51,301 nucleotides of DNA from Isoptericola halalbus (lineage in GTDB: Bacteria > Actinomycetota > Actinomycetes > Actinomycetales > Cellulomonadaceae). Under the pieces are notes generated by a model, which saw only the letters and a list, made by a program, of their open reading frames with translations, did no database searches and was not told where the DNA came from. The stretch is from NCBI GenBank assembly GCA_009663185.1, contig VJZX01000006.1:1-51301 (forward strand), in the 5' to 3' direction. The position numbers and the translations under genes were made by a program. Numbering within the stretch: the stretch's first letter is position 1; each line of letters starts with the position of its first letter. This document shows, one piece after another, positions 35,392 to 44,379 of the stretch.

Positions 35392-36039
35392 TCAGGCGGC
35401 GAGCTGCTGGCCGCTCATCCTGTGGATCGAGGCCATCACCTGGTCGGTCAGCTCGCGACGCACCTGGGCAGGCCGGGCGCCGGCAGTGATCTGGCGCGAC
35501 GGGTCGATCGGCGCGCCGAACTGCACGTGGATCCCGCGCACCGGCCGTGGCAGCCGCTTGCCGACGGGCTGCACCTTGTCGGTGCCGACGATCGCGACGG
35601 GCACCACGGGAGCCGAGCCGGCGAGCGCGAGCCAGGCCACGCCCGTGTGGCCGGGGTGCAGCTTGCCGTCGCGGGAACGTGTGCCCTCGGGGTAGATGCC
35701 GAACGCACCCCCGCGCTGCAGCACCACGAGCGCGTCCTGCAGCGAGCGCTGGCCGGCCCGCGGGTCGTCGCGGTCGACCGGGATGTGGCCCATCGTGGTG
35801 AAGAACCAGCGCGAGACGCGGCCCTTGATGCCCCGGCCGGTCCAGTACTCCTTCTTGGCGATGAACGTGACGTGCCGCGGAACGACGAGGGGGATGATCA
35901 CCGAGTCGATGAACGACAGGTGGTTGCTCGCAAGGATCACCGCGCCGCGCCGCGGGATGTTGTGCAGGCCCGTCACCTTCGGACGCAGCACGAGGAACAC
36001 CACGAGCGAACAGATGAGGCGCAGGAGCCGGTACGTCAC
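35392..36039 (-). CDS. 1-acyl-sn-glycerol-3-phosphate acyltransferase (PlsC-like)
   Basis: 215 residues from a GTG at 36039. A membrane-binding N-terminal helix precedes the acyltransferase motifs: ILASNHLSFIDSV (motif I, HxxxxD), then about 75 residues later FGIYPEGTRSRDGKL (motif III), and VVPVAIVGTD (motif IV). It converts lysophosphatidate to phosphatidate in membrane lipid synthesis. Actinobacteria often hold several paralogues, so housekeeping versus specialised use is undecided. Confidence 0.9.
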   Translation of the reverse strand: MTYRLLRLICSLVVFLVLRPKVTGLHNIPRRGAVILASNHLSFIDSVIIPLVVPRHVTFIAKKEYWTGRGIKGRVSRWFFTTMGHIPVDRDDPRAGQRSLQDALVVLQRGGAFGIYPEGTRSRDGKLHPGHTGVAWLALAGSAPVVPVAIVGTDKVQPVGKRLPRPVRGIHVQFGAPIDPSRQITAGARPAQVRRELTDQVMASIHRMSGQQLAA

Positions 36040-36073
36040 GGCGCCATTGTGCCCTCGGCCAGCCCGGACGGCA

Positions 36074-37354
36074 TCAGGCCACCGTGACGAGGTAGTCCTC
36101 CGCGGCGTCGTCCCACGCCAGCCCGACCGCGCCCGAGGCCGCCGCCGCCTTGCAGAACTGCAGGAACCCGCGGTAGCCGAGCGCCTTCTCCGAGAAGTCC
36201 GGGCGCCGCTTGCGCAGGGCGTTCTTGAGGCCCGAGAGCTGCACGCCCCGGCCCGCCTCCTCGACCACCGAGCGCAGCAGCCCGAAGGCATGCTCGGTGT
36301 CGGGCTGGGCCGGCAGCGCGACCTCGGGGTCGCCAGTCGCAGGTCCCGGCGCGAGCTCGACGAACCCGCGGTCGGCGAGGAACCGCAGGAACTCGCCGAA
36401 CGTGCGGAACCCGTAGTCCGACTCGCTGAACGTCGGGTCCTTGCGCACCAGCGTGCGCTTGAGGATCGACGCGGTCACGGCGCCGCTCGTCGACGCCTGC
36501 AGGTCGGCCAGCGTCTGGGCGACCTTGACCTCCATGGTCGGCTCGTCGCCGGACGGGGCCTCGTCCTGGTCCTCCATCTCCTCGACGGCGGCGGCGACGG
36601 GCTCCGCCGGTCCGGCCTCGGCGGGGACCTCGGGCGAAACCTCCGGAGCGGGCGCCTTCCTGCGTCGGCCCCTGCCGCCCGACGGCGGCGCCGCGGCCGG
36701 CTCCTCGGCCGGCTCCTCGGCCGGCGGCCCGGTGATGGCCGACGCCGCGGCCGGCTCGGCCGGAGCGGCCGGAGCGGCCGAAGCGGCCGGAGCCGCCGCC
36801 CGCGACCGCGAGCGCGTCGGCCGGGAGCTCGCGGCGGTCTTGCGGCGCGCCGCCGGCGCCTCGGACTCGTCCGGCACGTCGACACCCTCGAGCCGGTCGT
36901 AGAAGAGGAACTCGTCGCACGCGGCGGGCAGCAGGCGGGACGTCGACTTCTCGACCCCGACGCCGATGACCCGCTTGTCGAGCTCGCGCAGCTTGTGCAC
37001 GAGCGGCGAGAAGTCCGAGTCGCCCGTACACATGACGAAGGTCGAGATGTACTCCCGCTCGAACGCCATCTCGATGGTGTCGACGACCATCTTGATGTCC
37101 GCGGCGTTCTTGCGGGACGCACCCATGCGCTGCGGCATCTCGATGAGCTCGACCTGGTGGCGCGTCAGCGCTCGGCGGTCCTCGTCGAAGTACGACCAGT
37201 CGGCGTACGCCCGGCGCACGACCACCCGCCCCCGCACCGCGAGCGCATCGGCGATCGGGCCGAAGTCGAACTGCATGCCTCCCAGGTGCTCCCGAGCGCC
37301 GAGCGCCAGGTTCTCGTAGTCGATGAACACGGCAAGGCGCTCTTCGCGATCCAT
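36074..37354 (-). CDS. NYN-domain ribonuclease-like protein with two OST-HTH (LOTUS) domains
   Basis: 426 residues from the ATG at 37354; a CATAGT -10 (37364-37369) lies just upstream, suggesting a leaderless or very short leader. About 5-150: NYN/LabA-type PIN-like domain with the acidic catalytic motifs FIDYENLA, DIKMVVDTIEMAF and CTGDSDFSPLVHKL. About 155-265: long low-complexity Ala/Pro/Glu linker. About 265-330 and 350-410: two winged-helix OST-HTH units with the matching FRTFGEFLRFLADRGFVEL and YRGFLQFCKAAAASGAVGL blocks. NYN domains cleave RNA and OST-HTH domains bind RNA (G-rich RNA or G4 in known cases), so an RNA-processing role is likely, targets unknown. Confidence 0.88.
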   Translation of the reverse strand: MDREERLAVFIDYENLALGAREHLGGMQFDFGPIADALAVRGRVVVRRAYADWSYFDEDRRALTRHQVELIEMPQRMGASRKNAADIKMVVDTIEMAFEREYISTFVMCTGDSDFSPLVHKLRELDKRVIGVGVEKSTSRLLPAACDEFLFYDRLEGVDVPDESEAPAARRKTAASSRPTRSRSRAAAPAASAAPAAPAEPAAASAITGPPAEEPAEEPAAAPPSGGRGRRRKAPAPEVSPEVPAEAGPAEPVAAAVEEMEDQDEAPSGDEPTMEVKVAQTLADLQASTSGAVTASILKRTLVRKDPTFSESDYGFRTFGEFLRFLADRGFVELAPGPATGDPEVALPAQPDTEHAFGLLRSVVEEAGRGVQLSGLKNALRKRRPDFSEKALGYRGFLQFCKAAAASGAVGLAWDDAAEDYLVTVA

Positions 37355-37381
37355 GGAGGCCACACTATGCCCGCGCGATGC

Positions 37382-38131
37382 TCAGACGCGGGCGGCGGCG
37401 CGATCCGCGGCCGAGGTGAGCAGGCTCACCAGACCCTCGACCTCCCAGGCCGCCCGCCCGACGAACAGCCCGTCGAGATCCACCGCCTCGAGCATGGCGG
37501 GGCCGTTCGTCGTCGTCACCGAGCCGCCGTAGAGCACGCCCCGCAGGCTGGGAAACCGCCGCCGGACCGCTTCCACCACGGGCGCGACGTCGTCCGGACC
37601 GGCCGCGGTGCCCTGGACCCCGATGGCCCAGACCGGTTCGTAGGCGACCAGCACCTCCTCCGGTGGCACGCCCGTCGCCAGCGCGGCCTCGACCTGCGCG
37701 AGCACGCGGCCTGTGGCGGTGCCGGCGGCCCGCTCCGAGGCGTCCTCGCCCACGCACACCAGCGGGATCATCCCGTGCCGCGCGGCGGCGAGGACCTTGA
37801 GGCCGACGCGCTCGTCGGTCTCGCCGAAGTGCTCGCGACGCTCGGAGTGCCCGACCTCGAGGATCTGCGCACCGGCGTCGGCCACCTGCGCGGCCGAGAC
37901 CTCGCCGGTCCACGCGCCGGCGTCCTCCCAGTGGGCGTCCTGGGCGCCCACCGCCACCGGCGTGTCTCGCAGGACGTCCGCGACCGCGGCGAGCGCCGTC
38001 GCCGGCGGGAGCACGAACGGACGCACGCCGGGCCGGTTAACGGCCGCCTCGCCCGCGAGCGCCTGCGCGTACCGGCGGGCCTCGGCCAGCGTCTTGGTCA
38101 TCTTCCAGCTCGTGCCGATCCACAGCGTCAT
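37382..38131 (-). CDS. eryH: TpiA paralogue, tetrulose-phosphate isomerase (EryH-like)
   Basis: 249 residues. TIM-barrel isomerase with all catalytic residues: Lys10, His95 in [13 protein letters not shown], Glu165 in AYEPVWAIG. The N-terminal block is GTSWKMTKT rather than the canonical GNWKMN of glycolytic TpiA, as in the EryH/TpiA2 class, which in Brucella interconverts L- and D-tetrulose-4-phosphates. It overlaps the RpiB-type gene by four bases (ATGA), the EryH-EryI pairing seen in erythritol pathways, and there is no gap or pgk nearby. It is the last gene of the operon. A plain second triosephosphate isomerase remains possible. Confidence 0.8.
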   Translation of the reverse strand: MTLWIGTSWKMTKTLAEARRYAQALAGEAAVNRPGVRPFVLPPATALAAVADVLRDTPVAVGAQDAHWEDAGAWTGEVSAAQVADAGAQILEVGHSERREHFGETDERVGLKVLAAARHGMIPLVCVGEDASERAAGTATGRVLAQVEAALATGVPPEEVLVAYEPVWAIGVQGTAAGPDDVAPVVEAVRRRFPSLRGVLYGGSVTTTNGPAMLEAVDLDGLFVGRAAWEVEGLVSLLTSAADRAAARV

Positions 38132-38598
38132 GGCGTGCGCTCGTAGTCGCCGATCGCCGCGACCTTCGGCGCCGACGCCGACGCGGGGTCGAAGGTGTGG
38201 CCGAGCCACTCGCGGGCGAGCCGGCGAGCCAGCTCGAGTCCGATGACCCGCTGGCCGAAGGTCAGCACCTGGGCGTCGTTCGACAGCACCGAGCGCTCGA
38301 CCGAGTACGAGTCGTGTGCCGTGACCGCCCGGATCCCGGGGACCTTGTTGGCGGCGATCGCGACGCCGAGCCCGGTGCCGCACACGAGCAGGGCGCGGTC
38401 CGCCTCGCCCGCGGCGACCATCCGCGCGGCGGCGACCGCGACGTGGGGGTAGTCGGTGTGGCACTCGTCGTCGACGCCGACGTCGATCACGAGCGCCACG
38501 CGGGGGTCGGACTCGAGGTCGTGCTTGAGGGCCTGCTTGTACGTGAAGCCGGCGTCGTCGGATCCGACGACGATGCGCAGCGGTGCCCGCTGGGTCAT
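38128..38598 (-). CDS. eryI: RpiB-type isomerase, D-erythrose-4-phosphate-forming (EryI-like)
   Basis: 156 residues from the ATG at 38598. RpiB/LacAB fold: [17 protein letters not shown], Thr-Asp-Tyr-Pro-His motif, catalytic Cys in [19 protein letters not shown], then [20 protein letters not shown] and [13 protein letters not shown]. The Cys-type active site matches E. coli RpiB and EryI rather than the Glu-type mycobacterial RpiB. In the erythritol pathway EryI turns D-erythrulose-4-phosphate into D-erythrose-4-phosphate, which enters the pentose phosphate pathway. Overlaps both neighbours by four bases (ATGA each), so kinase, EryI and EryH are tightly coupled. Confidence 0.85.
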   Translation of the reverse strand: MTQRAPLRIVVGSDDAGFTYKQALKHDLESDPRVALVIDVGVDDECHTDYPHVAVAAARMVAAGEADRALLVCGTGLGVAIAANKVPGIRAVTAHDSYSVERSVLSNDAQVLTFGQRVIGLELARRLAREWLGHTFDPASASAPKVAAIGDYERTP

Positions 38599-40364
38599 GG
38601 ACGTGCTCCTTCCAGGGTCGTGGGTGCGGCGAGGACGCCGGCGACGGCGGTCGCCAGGAGTGCAAGGGAGACGGCGCCGGGGTCGGGGTGCCCGAGGGAC
38701 GCGTCGCCGTGGGTGCGGGCGCGACCGAGCCGGGCCGGGATGCTCGCGGTCTGCTCGGCCGCGGTGGTCGCGGCCCGCGCCGCCGCGGCCCAGGCGCCGG
38801 CGAGGCTCGATCCGGCGGCGTGCTCGCGAGCGAGTGTCCGGGCGAACGGGACGAGTGCGTCGACGAGCGTCTTGTCGCCGGGGCGCGCCCGACCGCGTTC
38901 CTGGACCGCCTGGGCTGCGTCGCTCAGGCCGCGCACCAGGTCGGCGCCGCTGGGGGGCTGTGCGTCGTCGAGCGCCGCAGCGACGCTGCGCAGGATGAGC
39001 CCCCACAGGGCGCCCGACGTCCCGCCGGCGTGCTCGGCCCACGCGTCGCCGGCCGCGGTGAGCACGGCCGACGCCCCGCCGTCGCGCCGTGCGGCGTGCT
39101 CGGCGGCGCGGTGCGCGGCCGTCGAGCCGAGCACCATCCCCCGGCCGTGGTCGCCGTCGCCCGCCACGGCGTCGAGAGCGCCGAGCTCCGCCTCGGCCTC
39201 GCGGGCGCGTCGGGCCATCGCCTCGAGCGCCGCCACCGCTCGGGTTGCCGCGGCCCGCGCGGCGGGGTCGGCCCCGGGTCCAGGGGCAACCGGGTCGGCC
39301 GCCGCGGCCGGGGAGCTTCCGCCCGTCGGCGCGTCCGACGTCGCGACGCGCCGCGTCGCGTGGCCCGCGGTCACGGCACCGCGGCGGAACGCGGGGCTGT
39401 CGCACGGCGCGTCCCACAGCGAGGCGAGGTCGTCGTCGAGCACGGTGACGGTCAGCGAGAGCCCGGCCATGTCGAGGCTCGTCACGTGCTCGCCGACGAC
39501 GGGTGAGACGAGCTCGAGGCCGAGCGACTCCAGGCGTGCCCGCACACGTGCGAAGACGACGAAGAGCTCCTCGTACTTCGTCCCGCCGAGGCCGTTGAGG
39601 ACGACGGCGCAGCGGGCGCCGGGCCGCGCGCCGTCGCCGAGGTCGGCGACGACGCCGTCCACGAGAAGGTCGGCGACCTCGTCGGCAGTGCCGCGCGGAC
39701 GGACCGAGAGTCCCGGCTCACCGTGGATCCCGAGGCCCACCGCCATCTGACCGTGGGGCACCTCGAACAGAGCGCCGTCCGCACCGGGCAGCGTGCAGCC
39801 CGCGAACGCGACGCCGAGCGTGCGCGTCCGCTCGTTGGCGCGCCGGGCGACGGCCTCGGCGAGGTCCAGCGTGTCGCCGCGGTAGGCCGAGGCCCCTGCC
39901 AGCTTGATCACGACGAGGTCGCCGGCGATCCCCCGCCGCTGGGCGTGCTCGGTGTGCGACGCGACGTCGTCGCTGACGGTGACGACGCGCACGTCATGGC
40001 CCGCGCGGCGGAGCCGGTCGGCGGCGTCCGAGAAGTTGAGGACGTCTCCCGCGTAGTTGCCGAAGACGAGCAGGATCCCGCCGGTCTCGACCGCCTCGGT
40101 CGCCACCGAGAAGATCTGGGACGCCGAGGGCGAGGCGAAGACGTTGCCGCACGCGGCGCCGTCGGCCATGCCGGGGCCGACCCAGCCGGCGAACGCGGGA
40201 TAGTGCCCGGAGCCGCCGCCCGTGACGACGGCCACGCGACGTCCCGGTGCGGGTGCGGTCGTCACGACGCCCCCGTGGACGAGGCGCACCTGGTCGTGCG
40301 CGGCGGCGAACCCCTCGAGCGCCTCGGTGCCGAAGCGCAGTGGGTCGTTGAACAGGACGGTCAT
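38595..40364 (-). CDS. DhaK-DhaL fusion kinase (dihydroxyacetone/tetrulose kinase)
   Basis: 589 residues. DAK1 (DhaK) about 1-335: [16 protein letters not shown] and His214 in [10 protein letters not shown], the His that covalently holds the keto-sugar. An Ala/Pro linker (about 345-385) leads to DAK2 (DhaL) about 385-585, with the nucleotide-binding [13 protein letters not shown] and [14 protein letters not shown]-dependent dihydroxyacetone kinases have this length; the erythrulose kinases (LerK/DerK type) are close relatives. Its coupling to EryI- and EryH-like isomerases favours a C4 ketose as substrate; this is inference. It begins one base after the TIM-barrel isomerase stop. Confidence 0.87.
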   Translation of the reverse strand: MTVLFNDPLRFGTEALEGFAAAHDQVRLVHGGVVTTAPAPGRRVAVVTGGGSGHYPAFAGWVGPGMADGAACGNVFASPSASQIFSVATEAVETGGILLVFGNYAGDVLNFSDAADRLRRAGHDVRVVTVSDDVASHTEHAQRRGIAGDLVVIKLAGASAYRGDTLDLAEAVARRANERTRTLGVAFAGCTLPGADGALFEVPHGQMAVGLGIHGEPGLSVRPRGTADEVADLLVDGVVADLGDGARPGARCAVVLNGLGGTKYEELFVVFARVRARLESLGLELVSPVVGEHVTSLDMAGLSLTVTVLDDDLASLWDAPCDSPAFRRGAVTAGHATRRVATSDAPTGGSSPAAAADPVAPGPGADPAARAAATRAVAALEAMARRAREAEAELGALDAVAGDGDHGRGMVLGSTAAHRAAEHAARRDGGASAVLTAAGDAWAEHAGGTSGALWGLILRSVAAALDDAQPPSGADLVRGLSDAAQAVQERGRARPGDKTLVDALVPFARTLAREHAAGSSLAGAWAAAARAATTAAEQTASIPARLGRARTHGDASLGHPDPGAVSLALLATAVAGVLAAPTTLEGARP

Positions 40365-40365
40365 G

Positions 40366-41349
40366 TCACTCCCCCAGCTTCACGGCGAGGATGCGGCGCA
40401 GGTAGTCGCGGTTTCGGGCGGAGACGCTCAGGCCGTCCCCGCCGTAGTGCTCGACGCAGATCGGTCCGGCGAAGCCGGCGTCGAGCGCCATCGCGACCGC
40501 CCGCCGGTAGTCGACGAAGCCCAGCTCGAGCGGCGCCGGCGCCGTGAACCACGCCCCGGTGGCCGGGTCGTGGTCGCGCAGGTAGTTCTTGACGTGCCAG
40601 TAGTTGGTCCATGGCAGGGTCGCGGCGAGGATCTCGTCCCAGGGCTCGACCTCGCGGTGGAGCCGGACGATGTTTCCCACGTCGGGGTTGAGCCCCACGT
40701 TCTCGAGCCCGATCTCGTGGACCAGCCGCACCGCGGAGTCGGCCGTGCCGAGATAGGTGTCCTCGTACATCTCGAGGGAGATCTCGACGCCGACCGCCGC
40801 GGCCTGTCGGCCGATCTCCCGGAACCGCGAGACCGCGAGCGCCCGCACCTCCGCGTCGTCGGGGTCGGCGTGCCCCGGCGCGTGCCAGAACCACTGACGT
40901 GCCTCTTGCTGGGCGGTCAAGGGCTCGTGCAGGCCGAGGCACACGACACGCACGCCGAGGCAGGCCGCGGCCTCGACCGTACGCAGGGCGTACGCCAGGT
41001 TCGCCGCGGCGCGGTCAGGGTCGGGTGCCACGACGCTGCGCCGGGTCACGGAGATCGCGCTGACGGTCAGGGAGTGCCGCGCGAGAGCCCCGGCGAGCGC
41101 GTCGAGGCCCGCCGGGGACAGGTCGCCCGGGCGCAGCCACGAGTCCGTGAGGTCGATCTCGCTGAACCCGGTCGCCACGACCTCGCGCAGCGTCGGCTCC
41201 CACAGGTCGGGCGGACCCGTCGTCAGGTCGCCGCCGTCGGGCCGGACTCCTGGGAACTGCAGGAGCGCCGCACCGACAGGCCAGCTCGTCGAGGTGTACG
41301 GCGGCCCGACGACGTCAGGGGCTTCGAGCGGCGGTCGGATCGACGACAT
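40366..41349 (-). CDS. Sugar-phosphate isomerase/epimerase (xylose-isomerase-like TIM barrel)
   Basis: 327 residues. Metal-dependent TIM-barrel family: EISLEMYEDTYLGT supplies a metal-ligand Glu, then VGLNPDVGNIVRLH an Asp, WHVKNYLRDHD a His, and GPICVEHYGGDG the last Glu/His set. The family includes isomerases, epimerases and hydroxypyruvate/ketose isomerases. First gene of the minus-strand operon; it could isomerise or epimerise a C4 (or related) ketose or keto-acid ahead of the kinase. Exact reaction unassigned. Not obviously part of the described erythritol pathway. Confidence 0.8.
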   Translation of the reverse strand: MSSIRPPLEAPDVVGPPYTSTSWPVGAALLQFPGVRPDGGDLTTGPPDLWEPTLREVVATGFSEIDLTDSWLRPGDLSPAGLDALAGALARHSLTVSAISVTRRSVVAPDPDRAAANLAYALRTVEAAACLGVRVVCLGLHEPLTAQQEARQWFWHAPGHADPDDAEVRALAVSRFREIGRQAAAVGVEISLEMYEDTYLGTADSAVRLVHEIGLENVGLNPDVGNIVRLHREVEPWDEILAATLPWTNYWHVKNYLRDHDPATGAWFTAPAPLELGFVDYRRAVAMALDAGFAGPICVEHYGGDGLSVSARNRDYLRRILAVKLGE

Positions 41350-41390
41350 CGTTGTCTCCGCGGTGGTGAGAGGGTCAAGATGTCGAAGAC

Positions 41391-41402
41391 CCTATAGGAT
41401 CG
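41391..41402. promoter_or_regulatory. GntR operator in the divergent promoter region
   Basis: CCTATAGGATCG matches 11 of 12 bases of the site at 42242-42253. It embeds TAGGAT (41395-41400), a -10-like hexamer for the gntR gene, and reads TATAGGGT on the other strand for the isomerase operon, so a bound regulator would cover both promoters. The gap 41350-41418 holds nothing else. Confidence 0.7.
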
Positions 41403-41418
41403 ATGGGTGAGGAACAAC

Positions 41419-42180
41419 ATGACAGCGGATCCCCAGGGCTACGCTCGTCCCATGAGAGCCGAGATCGCCGCGCGCGCGCCTCTTGCCCGGCGCGTGCTGC
41501 GCGACGGTGTGCACGAGGCCGTGCTGGAGATGCTGCTCGACGGCGGGATCGAGCCCGGTTCGCCGCTGAGCATCGACGGGCTCGCCCGCCAGCTCGGGGT
41601 CTCGCCGACCCCGGTCCGCGAGGCGCTCGTCAACCTCGAGCACACGGGCCTCGTGACCCGCGCCGCGCTCAAGGGCTACCGCGTCGCACCGCCGTTGTCG
41701 GCCGAGCAGATGGCCGAGCTCGTCGAGGCGCGCGCCGTGGTGGAGCTCGCCGCGATCGAGCGCGCGGCCCAGCACAGCACGACGCTCCTCCCGCAGCTCC
41801 GCGAGGCGCACACGCGCCATCTCGACGCCGTGCAGGAGCTCGCCCGCAGCGCCGACGACCCGCAGGCCCGCACCGCTGCGCACATGCGCCACTACTTCGA
41901 CGCGGACTGGGGGTTCCACGTCGTGATCATGCGCGCGAGCGGGAACCGGTACCTCCTGCAGATGCTCGAGGGCATGGGCGTGCACGTCCACCGCCTGCGC
42001 CAGGCGGTGGGCCACGGGGTGTCGGACGCCGAGGCGGCGCTCTACGAGCACGCCGAGGTGCTCCGCGCACTCGAGGCGGGGAACGCCGAGCAGGCGGTGG
42101 CTGCGATGCGACGGCACCTGGAAGGGGTACGCACCCGCGCCTCGGGGTCCGCGCCGATGGCCGACGGCCCACAGGGCTGA
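41419..42180 (+). CDS. GntR/FCD-family transcriptional regulator
   Basis: 253 residues from the ATG at 41419, preceded by GAGGA (the GTG at 41407 would put the ribosome site inside the gene). Winged helix about 25-85: LSIDGLARQLGVSPTPVREA ... GLVTRAALKGYRVAPP. FCD effector domain about 90-230 with the metal-binding acidic/His pattern (EARAVVELAAIERA; HMRHYFDADWGFHVVIMRAS; EHAEVLRALEAGNAEQAV). Such proteins usually bind a sugar acid or carboxylate, often via zinc. It is divergent from the kinase/isomerase operon and precedes pdxA2 and the Tct transporter; matching operators stand at both. Confidence 0.92.
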   Translation: MTADPQGYARPMRAEIAARAPLARRVLRDGVHEAVLEMLLDGGIEPGSPLSIDGLARQLGVSPTPVREALVNLEHTGLVTRAALKGYRVAPPLSAEQMAELVEARAVVELAAIERAAQHSTTLLPQLREAHTRHLDAVQELARSADDPQARTAAHMRHYFDADWGFHVVIMRASGNRYLLQMLEGMGVHVHRLRQAVGHGVSDAEAALYEHAEVLRALEAGNAEQAVAAMRRHLEGVRTRASGSAPMADGPQG

Positions 42181-42237
42181 GCCGGCACGCTCGAGGGTTG
42201 CACCCTGGCAGGACTTCTGCCACGATCCCTTAAGCCT

Positions 42238-42253
42238 CGATCCAATAGGATCG
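42238..42253. promoter_or_regulatory. GntR operator upstream of pdxA2/tctCBA
   Basis: CGATCCAATAGGATCG, a 16-bp palindrome (6-bp arms, central AATA). It contains TAGGAT (42246-42251), a -10-like hexamer 32 bp before the pdxA2 ATG, so occupation should repress transcription. The gap 42181-42282 also has a small palindrome CCTCTAGAGG (42260-42269). Confidence 0.75.
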
Positions 42254-42282
42254 CTGATTCCTCTAGAGGAGAAGGAGCAAGG

Positions 42283-43296
42283 ATGCTCACGCCGCATACG
42301 GTCAGACCACGAGTCGCCCTGACGCTGGGGGACCCGTCCGGCATCGGCCCCGAACTGGTCGCGCGCCTGCTGGCCGACGCGTCGAACCTCGAGCGCGCCG
42401 ACGTCCTGGTGCTCGCGAGCGGGGCCGAGCTGGCGGCCGCGGCCGCCGAGGTCGGCGTCGAGGTCCCGATCGCCCCCACGCCCGACGCCGCGCACGCAGG
42501 TGTCGTCGGGAGCCCGCTCGCGGACCGCTCCGTGCCGCGCGGGCAGGTCACGCGTGCAGCGGGCGAGCGAACGCGCACCGACCTGGTCGAGGCCCTCGCC
42601 ATGTACGGGCGGGGCGAGGTCGACGCGATCATGTTCGCGCCCCTGAACAAGACGGCCCTGCACCTGGCCGGCATGGACTCCGAGGACGAGCTGCGCTGGT
42701 TCGCCACCCTCCTCGGCCACGAGGGAGTGACGTCCGAGCTCAACTTCGTCCCCGGGCTCACGACGTCGCGCGTGACCTCCCATGTCGCGCTCAAGGACGT
42801 CGCCGCACGGATCAACGCCCGTGCGGTCCTCGACGCCATCCGCCTGCTCCACCAGGTCGTGGCGGACTCCGGCGTCGAGGCACCGCGCCTCGCGGTCTGT
42901 GCCCTCAACCCGCACGCCGGCGAGAACGGTCAGTTCGGCCGCGAGGAGATCGACCACATCGCGCCCGCGGTCGAGCTGGCCAGGAGCGAGGGCATCGACG
43001 CCTCCGGGCCGTTCCCGAGCGACACCATCTTCATCAAGGCGCGCGACGGGCACTACGACGGCGTCGTGACGATGTACCACGACCAGGGCCAGATCGCGAT
43101 GAAGCTCATGGGCTTCGACCAGGGCGTGACCGTCCAGGGAGGGCTGCCCGTGCCGATCGTCACCCCGGCGCACGGCACGGCGCACGAGATCGTCGGCAAG
43201 GGCGTCGCCCACCTCGGTCCCATGCAGCACGCGTTCGACATCGCCGTCGCGCTCGGCGCCCGCAGCGCGCACCGTCGCGTCGCCACACCTGCCTGA
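42283..43296 (+). CDS. pdxA2: PdxA2-type 4-phosphotetronate dehydrogenase
   Basis: 337 residues from the ATG at 42283 (AGGAGAAGGAG upstream). PdxA fold: LTLGDPSGIGPELVARLLAD, substrate/metal sites around FAPLNKTALHLAG and HVALKDV, NPHAGENGQFGREE and TPAHGTAHEIVGKG, with DGVVTMYHDQGQIAMKLMGF. The metal-binding His residues of the family are present. In most actinobacteria vitamin B6 is made by PdxS/PdxT, so this is unlikely to serve pyridoxal synthesis; the PdxA2 class oxidatively decarboxylates 4-phospho-D-threonate or -erythronate to dihydroxyacetone phosphate. A DUF1537 kinase, its usual partner, is not in the window. Operator at 42238. Confidence 0.85.
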   Translation: MLTPHTVRPRVALTLGDPSGIGPELVARLLADASNLERADVLVLASGAELAAAAAEVGVEVPIAPTPDAAHAGVVGSPLADRSVPRGQVTRAAGERTRTDLVEALAMYGRGEVDAIMFAPLNKTALHLAGMDSEDELRWFATLLGHEGVTSELNFVPGLTTSRVTSHVALKDVAARINARAVLDAIRLLHQVVADSGVEAPRLAVCALNPHAGENGQFGREEIDHIAPAVELARSEGIDASGPFPSDTIFIKARDGHYDGVVTMYHDQGQIAMKLMGFDQGVTVQGGLPVPIVTPAHGTAHEIVGKGVAHLGPMQHAFDIAVALGARSAHRRVATPA

Positions 43297-43410
43297 CAGG
43301 CAGCAGGAATCCAGCGGGGCTCGCGACGAGACCGTCGTCCGAGTACTGAGCCGAACCGCCGTGCGGCGGCCGAAGCGGCACCCGCACCACGAACTCAACG
43401 AGGAGATCTC

Positions 43411-44379
43411 ATGAAGCACACTGTTGTGACCACCGCCCTGACGGTCGGCACCGTCCTTGCCCTCACCGCGTGCTCCGGCGCATCTGGCACTGCGTCGAGC
43501 GGCGGGTTCGACCCCGGCAACCGGGTCACGATGACGGTCCCCTTCGCGGCCGGCGGCGGGTCCGACCTCTCCGGCCGCGCGATCGCCGAGGGCCTGAAGG
43601 AGGTCACGGGCTCGACCGTCACCGTCAGCAACCTCGAGGGCGGCTCCGGCGCGGTCGGCTACTCGACGTTCCTGGGCTACGAGGGGAAGTCGGACCAGCT
43701 GCTCGCCACCGAGACGGCGATGATGGCGCTGCCTGCCGTGCAGGACGTCGAGTTCACCTACGAGGACTTCACGCCGATCATGAAGCTCGGTGACGACTAC
43801 ACGATCATCACGGTCGCCGAGGACTCCCCCTTCACCTCGTGCACCGACGTCGTCGAGGCGACCCGGGCGGGCAAGGTCGTCGCCGCCGTCTCGGGCGCGA
43901 CGAGCCTCGACTCCATCGTGTTCAGCCTCCTCGAGCAGGACCAGGACATCACTTTCGACCGCATCCCGTACGAGTCCGGCGGCGAGGTCGTGGCCGCCCT
44001 CCTCGGCGGGCACGTCGACGTGGCGTCCCTGAACCCGGGCGAGGTCACCGGGCAGCTCGAGTCGGGCGATCTGCGGGCGCTGTGCGCGCTGGCGCCGGAG
44101 CGCTACGACTACCCGCTCCTCGCCGACGTCCCGACAGGCCTGGAGGAGGGCATCGACGTCGCATTCGCCCAGTTCCGCGGTTTCATCGCACCCGGAGGCA
44201 TCTCCGAGGAGGCGATGCAGTACTGGGTCGACATGGCGAAGGAGTACGCGCAGACCGACGGCTACAGGCAGTACATCGAAGACAACTACATGCAGGCCGA
44301 CGCAGCGTACGGCGTCGACTTCACCGCGTACCTCGCCGACTACGACGCCGACCTCAAGGCAGGTCTGGGCCTTGGCTGA
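43411..44379 (+). CDS. tctC: TctC-family solute-binding lipoprotein
   Basis: 322 residues. Lipoprotein signal with lipobox LALTACSG at about residue 22. TctC/BugD-like: VTMTVPFAAGGGSDLSGRAI is the family's start, then NLEGGSGAVGYSTFLG and ATSLDSIVFSLLEQDQDITF. It captures a carboxylate outside for the TctBA membrane components. It starts 114 bp after pdxA2; a good GAGGAG lies before the ATG. Confidence 0.9.
   Translation: MKHTVVTTALTVGTVLALTACSGASGTASSGGFDPGNRVTMTVPFAAGGGSDLSGRAIAEGLKEVTGSTVTVSNLEGGSGAVGYSTFLGYEGKSDQLLATETAMMALPAVQDVEFTYEDFTPIMKLGDDYTIITVAEDSPFTSCTDVVEATRAGKVVAAVSGATSLDSIVFSLLEQDQDITFDRIPYESGGEVVAALLGGHVDVASLNPGEVTGQLESGDLRALCALAPERYDYPLLADVPTGLEEGIDVAFAQFRGFIAPGGISEEAMQYWVDMAKEYAQTDGYRQYIEDNYMQADAAYGVDFTAYLADYDADLKAGLGLG

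Noticed and set aside
37382-38131. Housekeeping glycolytic triosephosphate isomerase
   Set aside because: The N-terminal GTSWKM block, the lack of gap/pgk and the overlap with an EryI-type gene favour the tetrulose-phosphate isomerase role, though it is not excluded.
42283-43296. PdxA as vitamin B6 biosynthesis enzyme
   Set aside because: Context (GntR, Tct transporter, C4 isomerases) and the prevalence of PdxS/PdxT in actinobacteria favour the PdxA2 phosphotetronate role.
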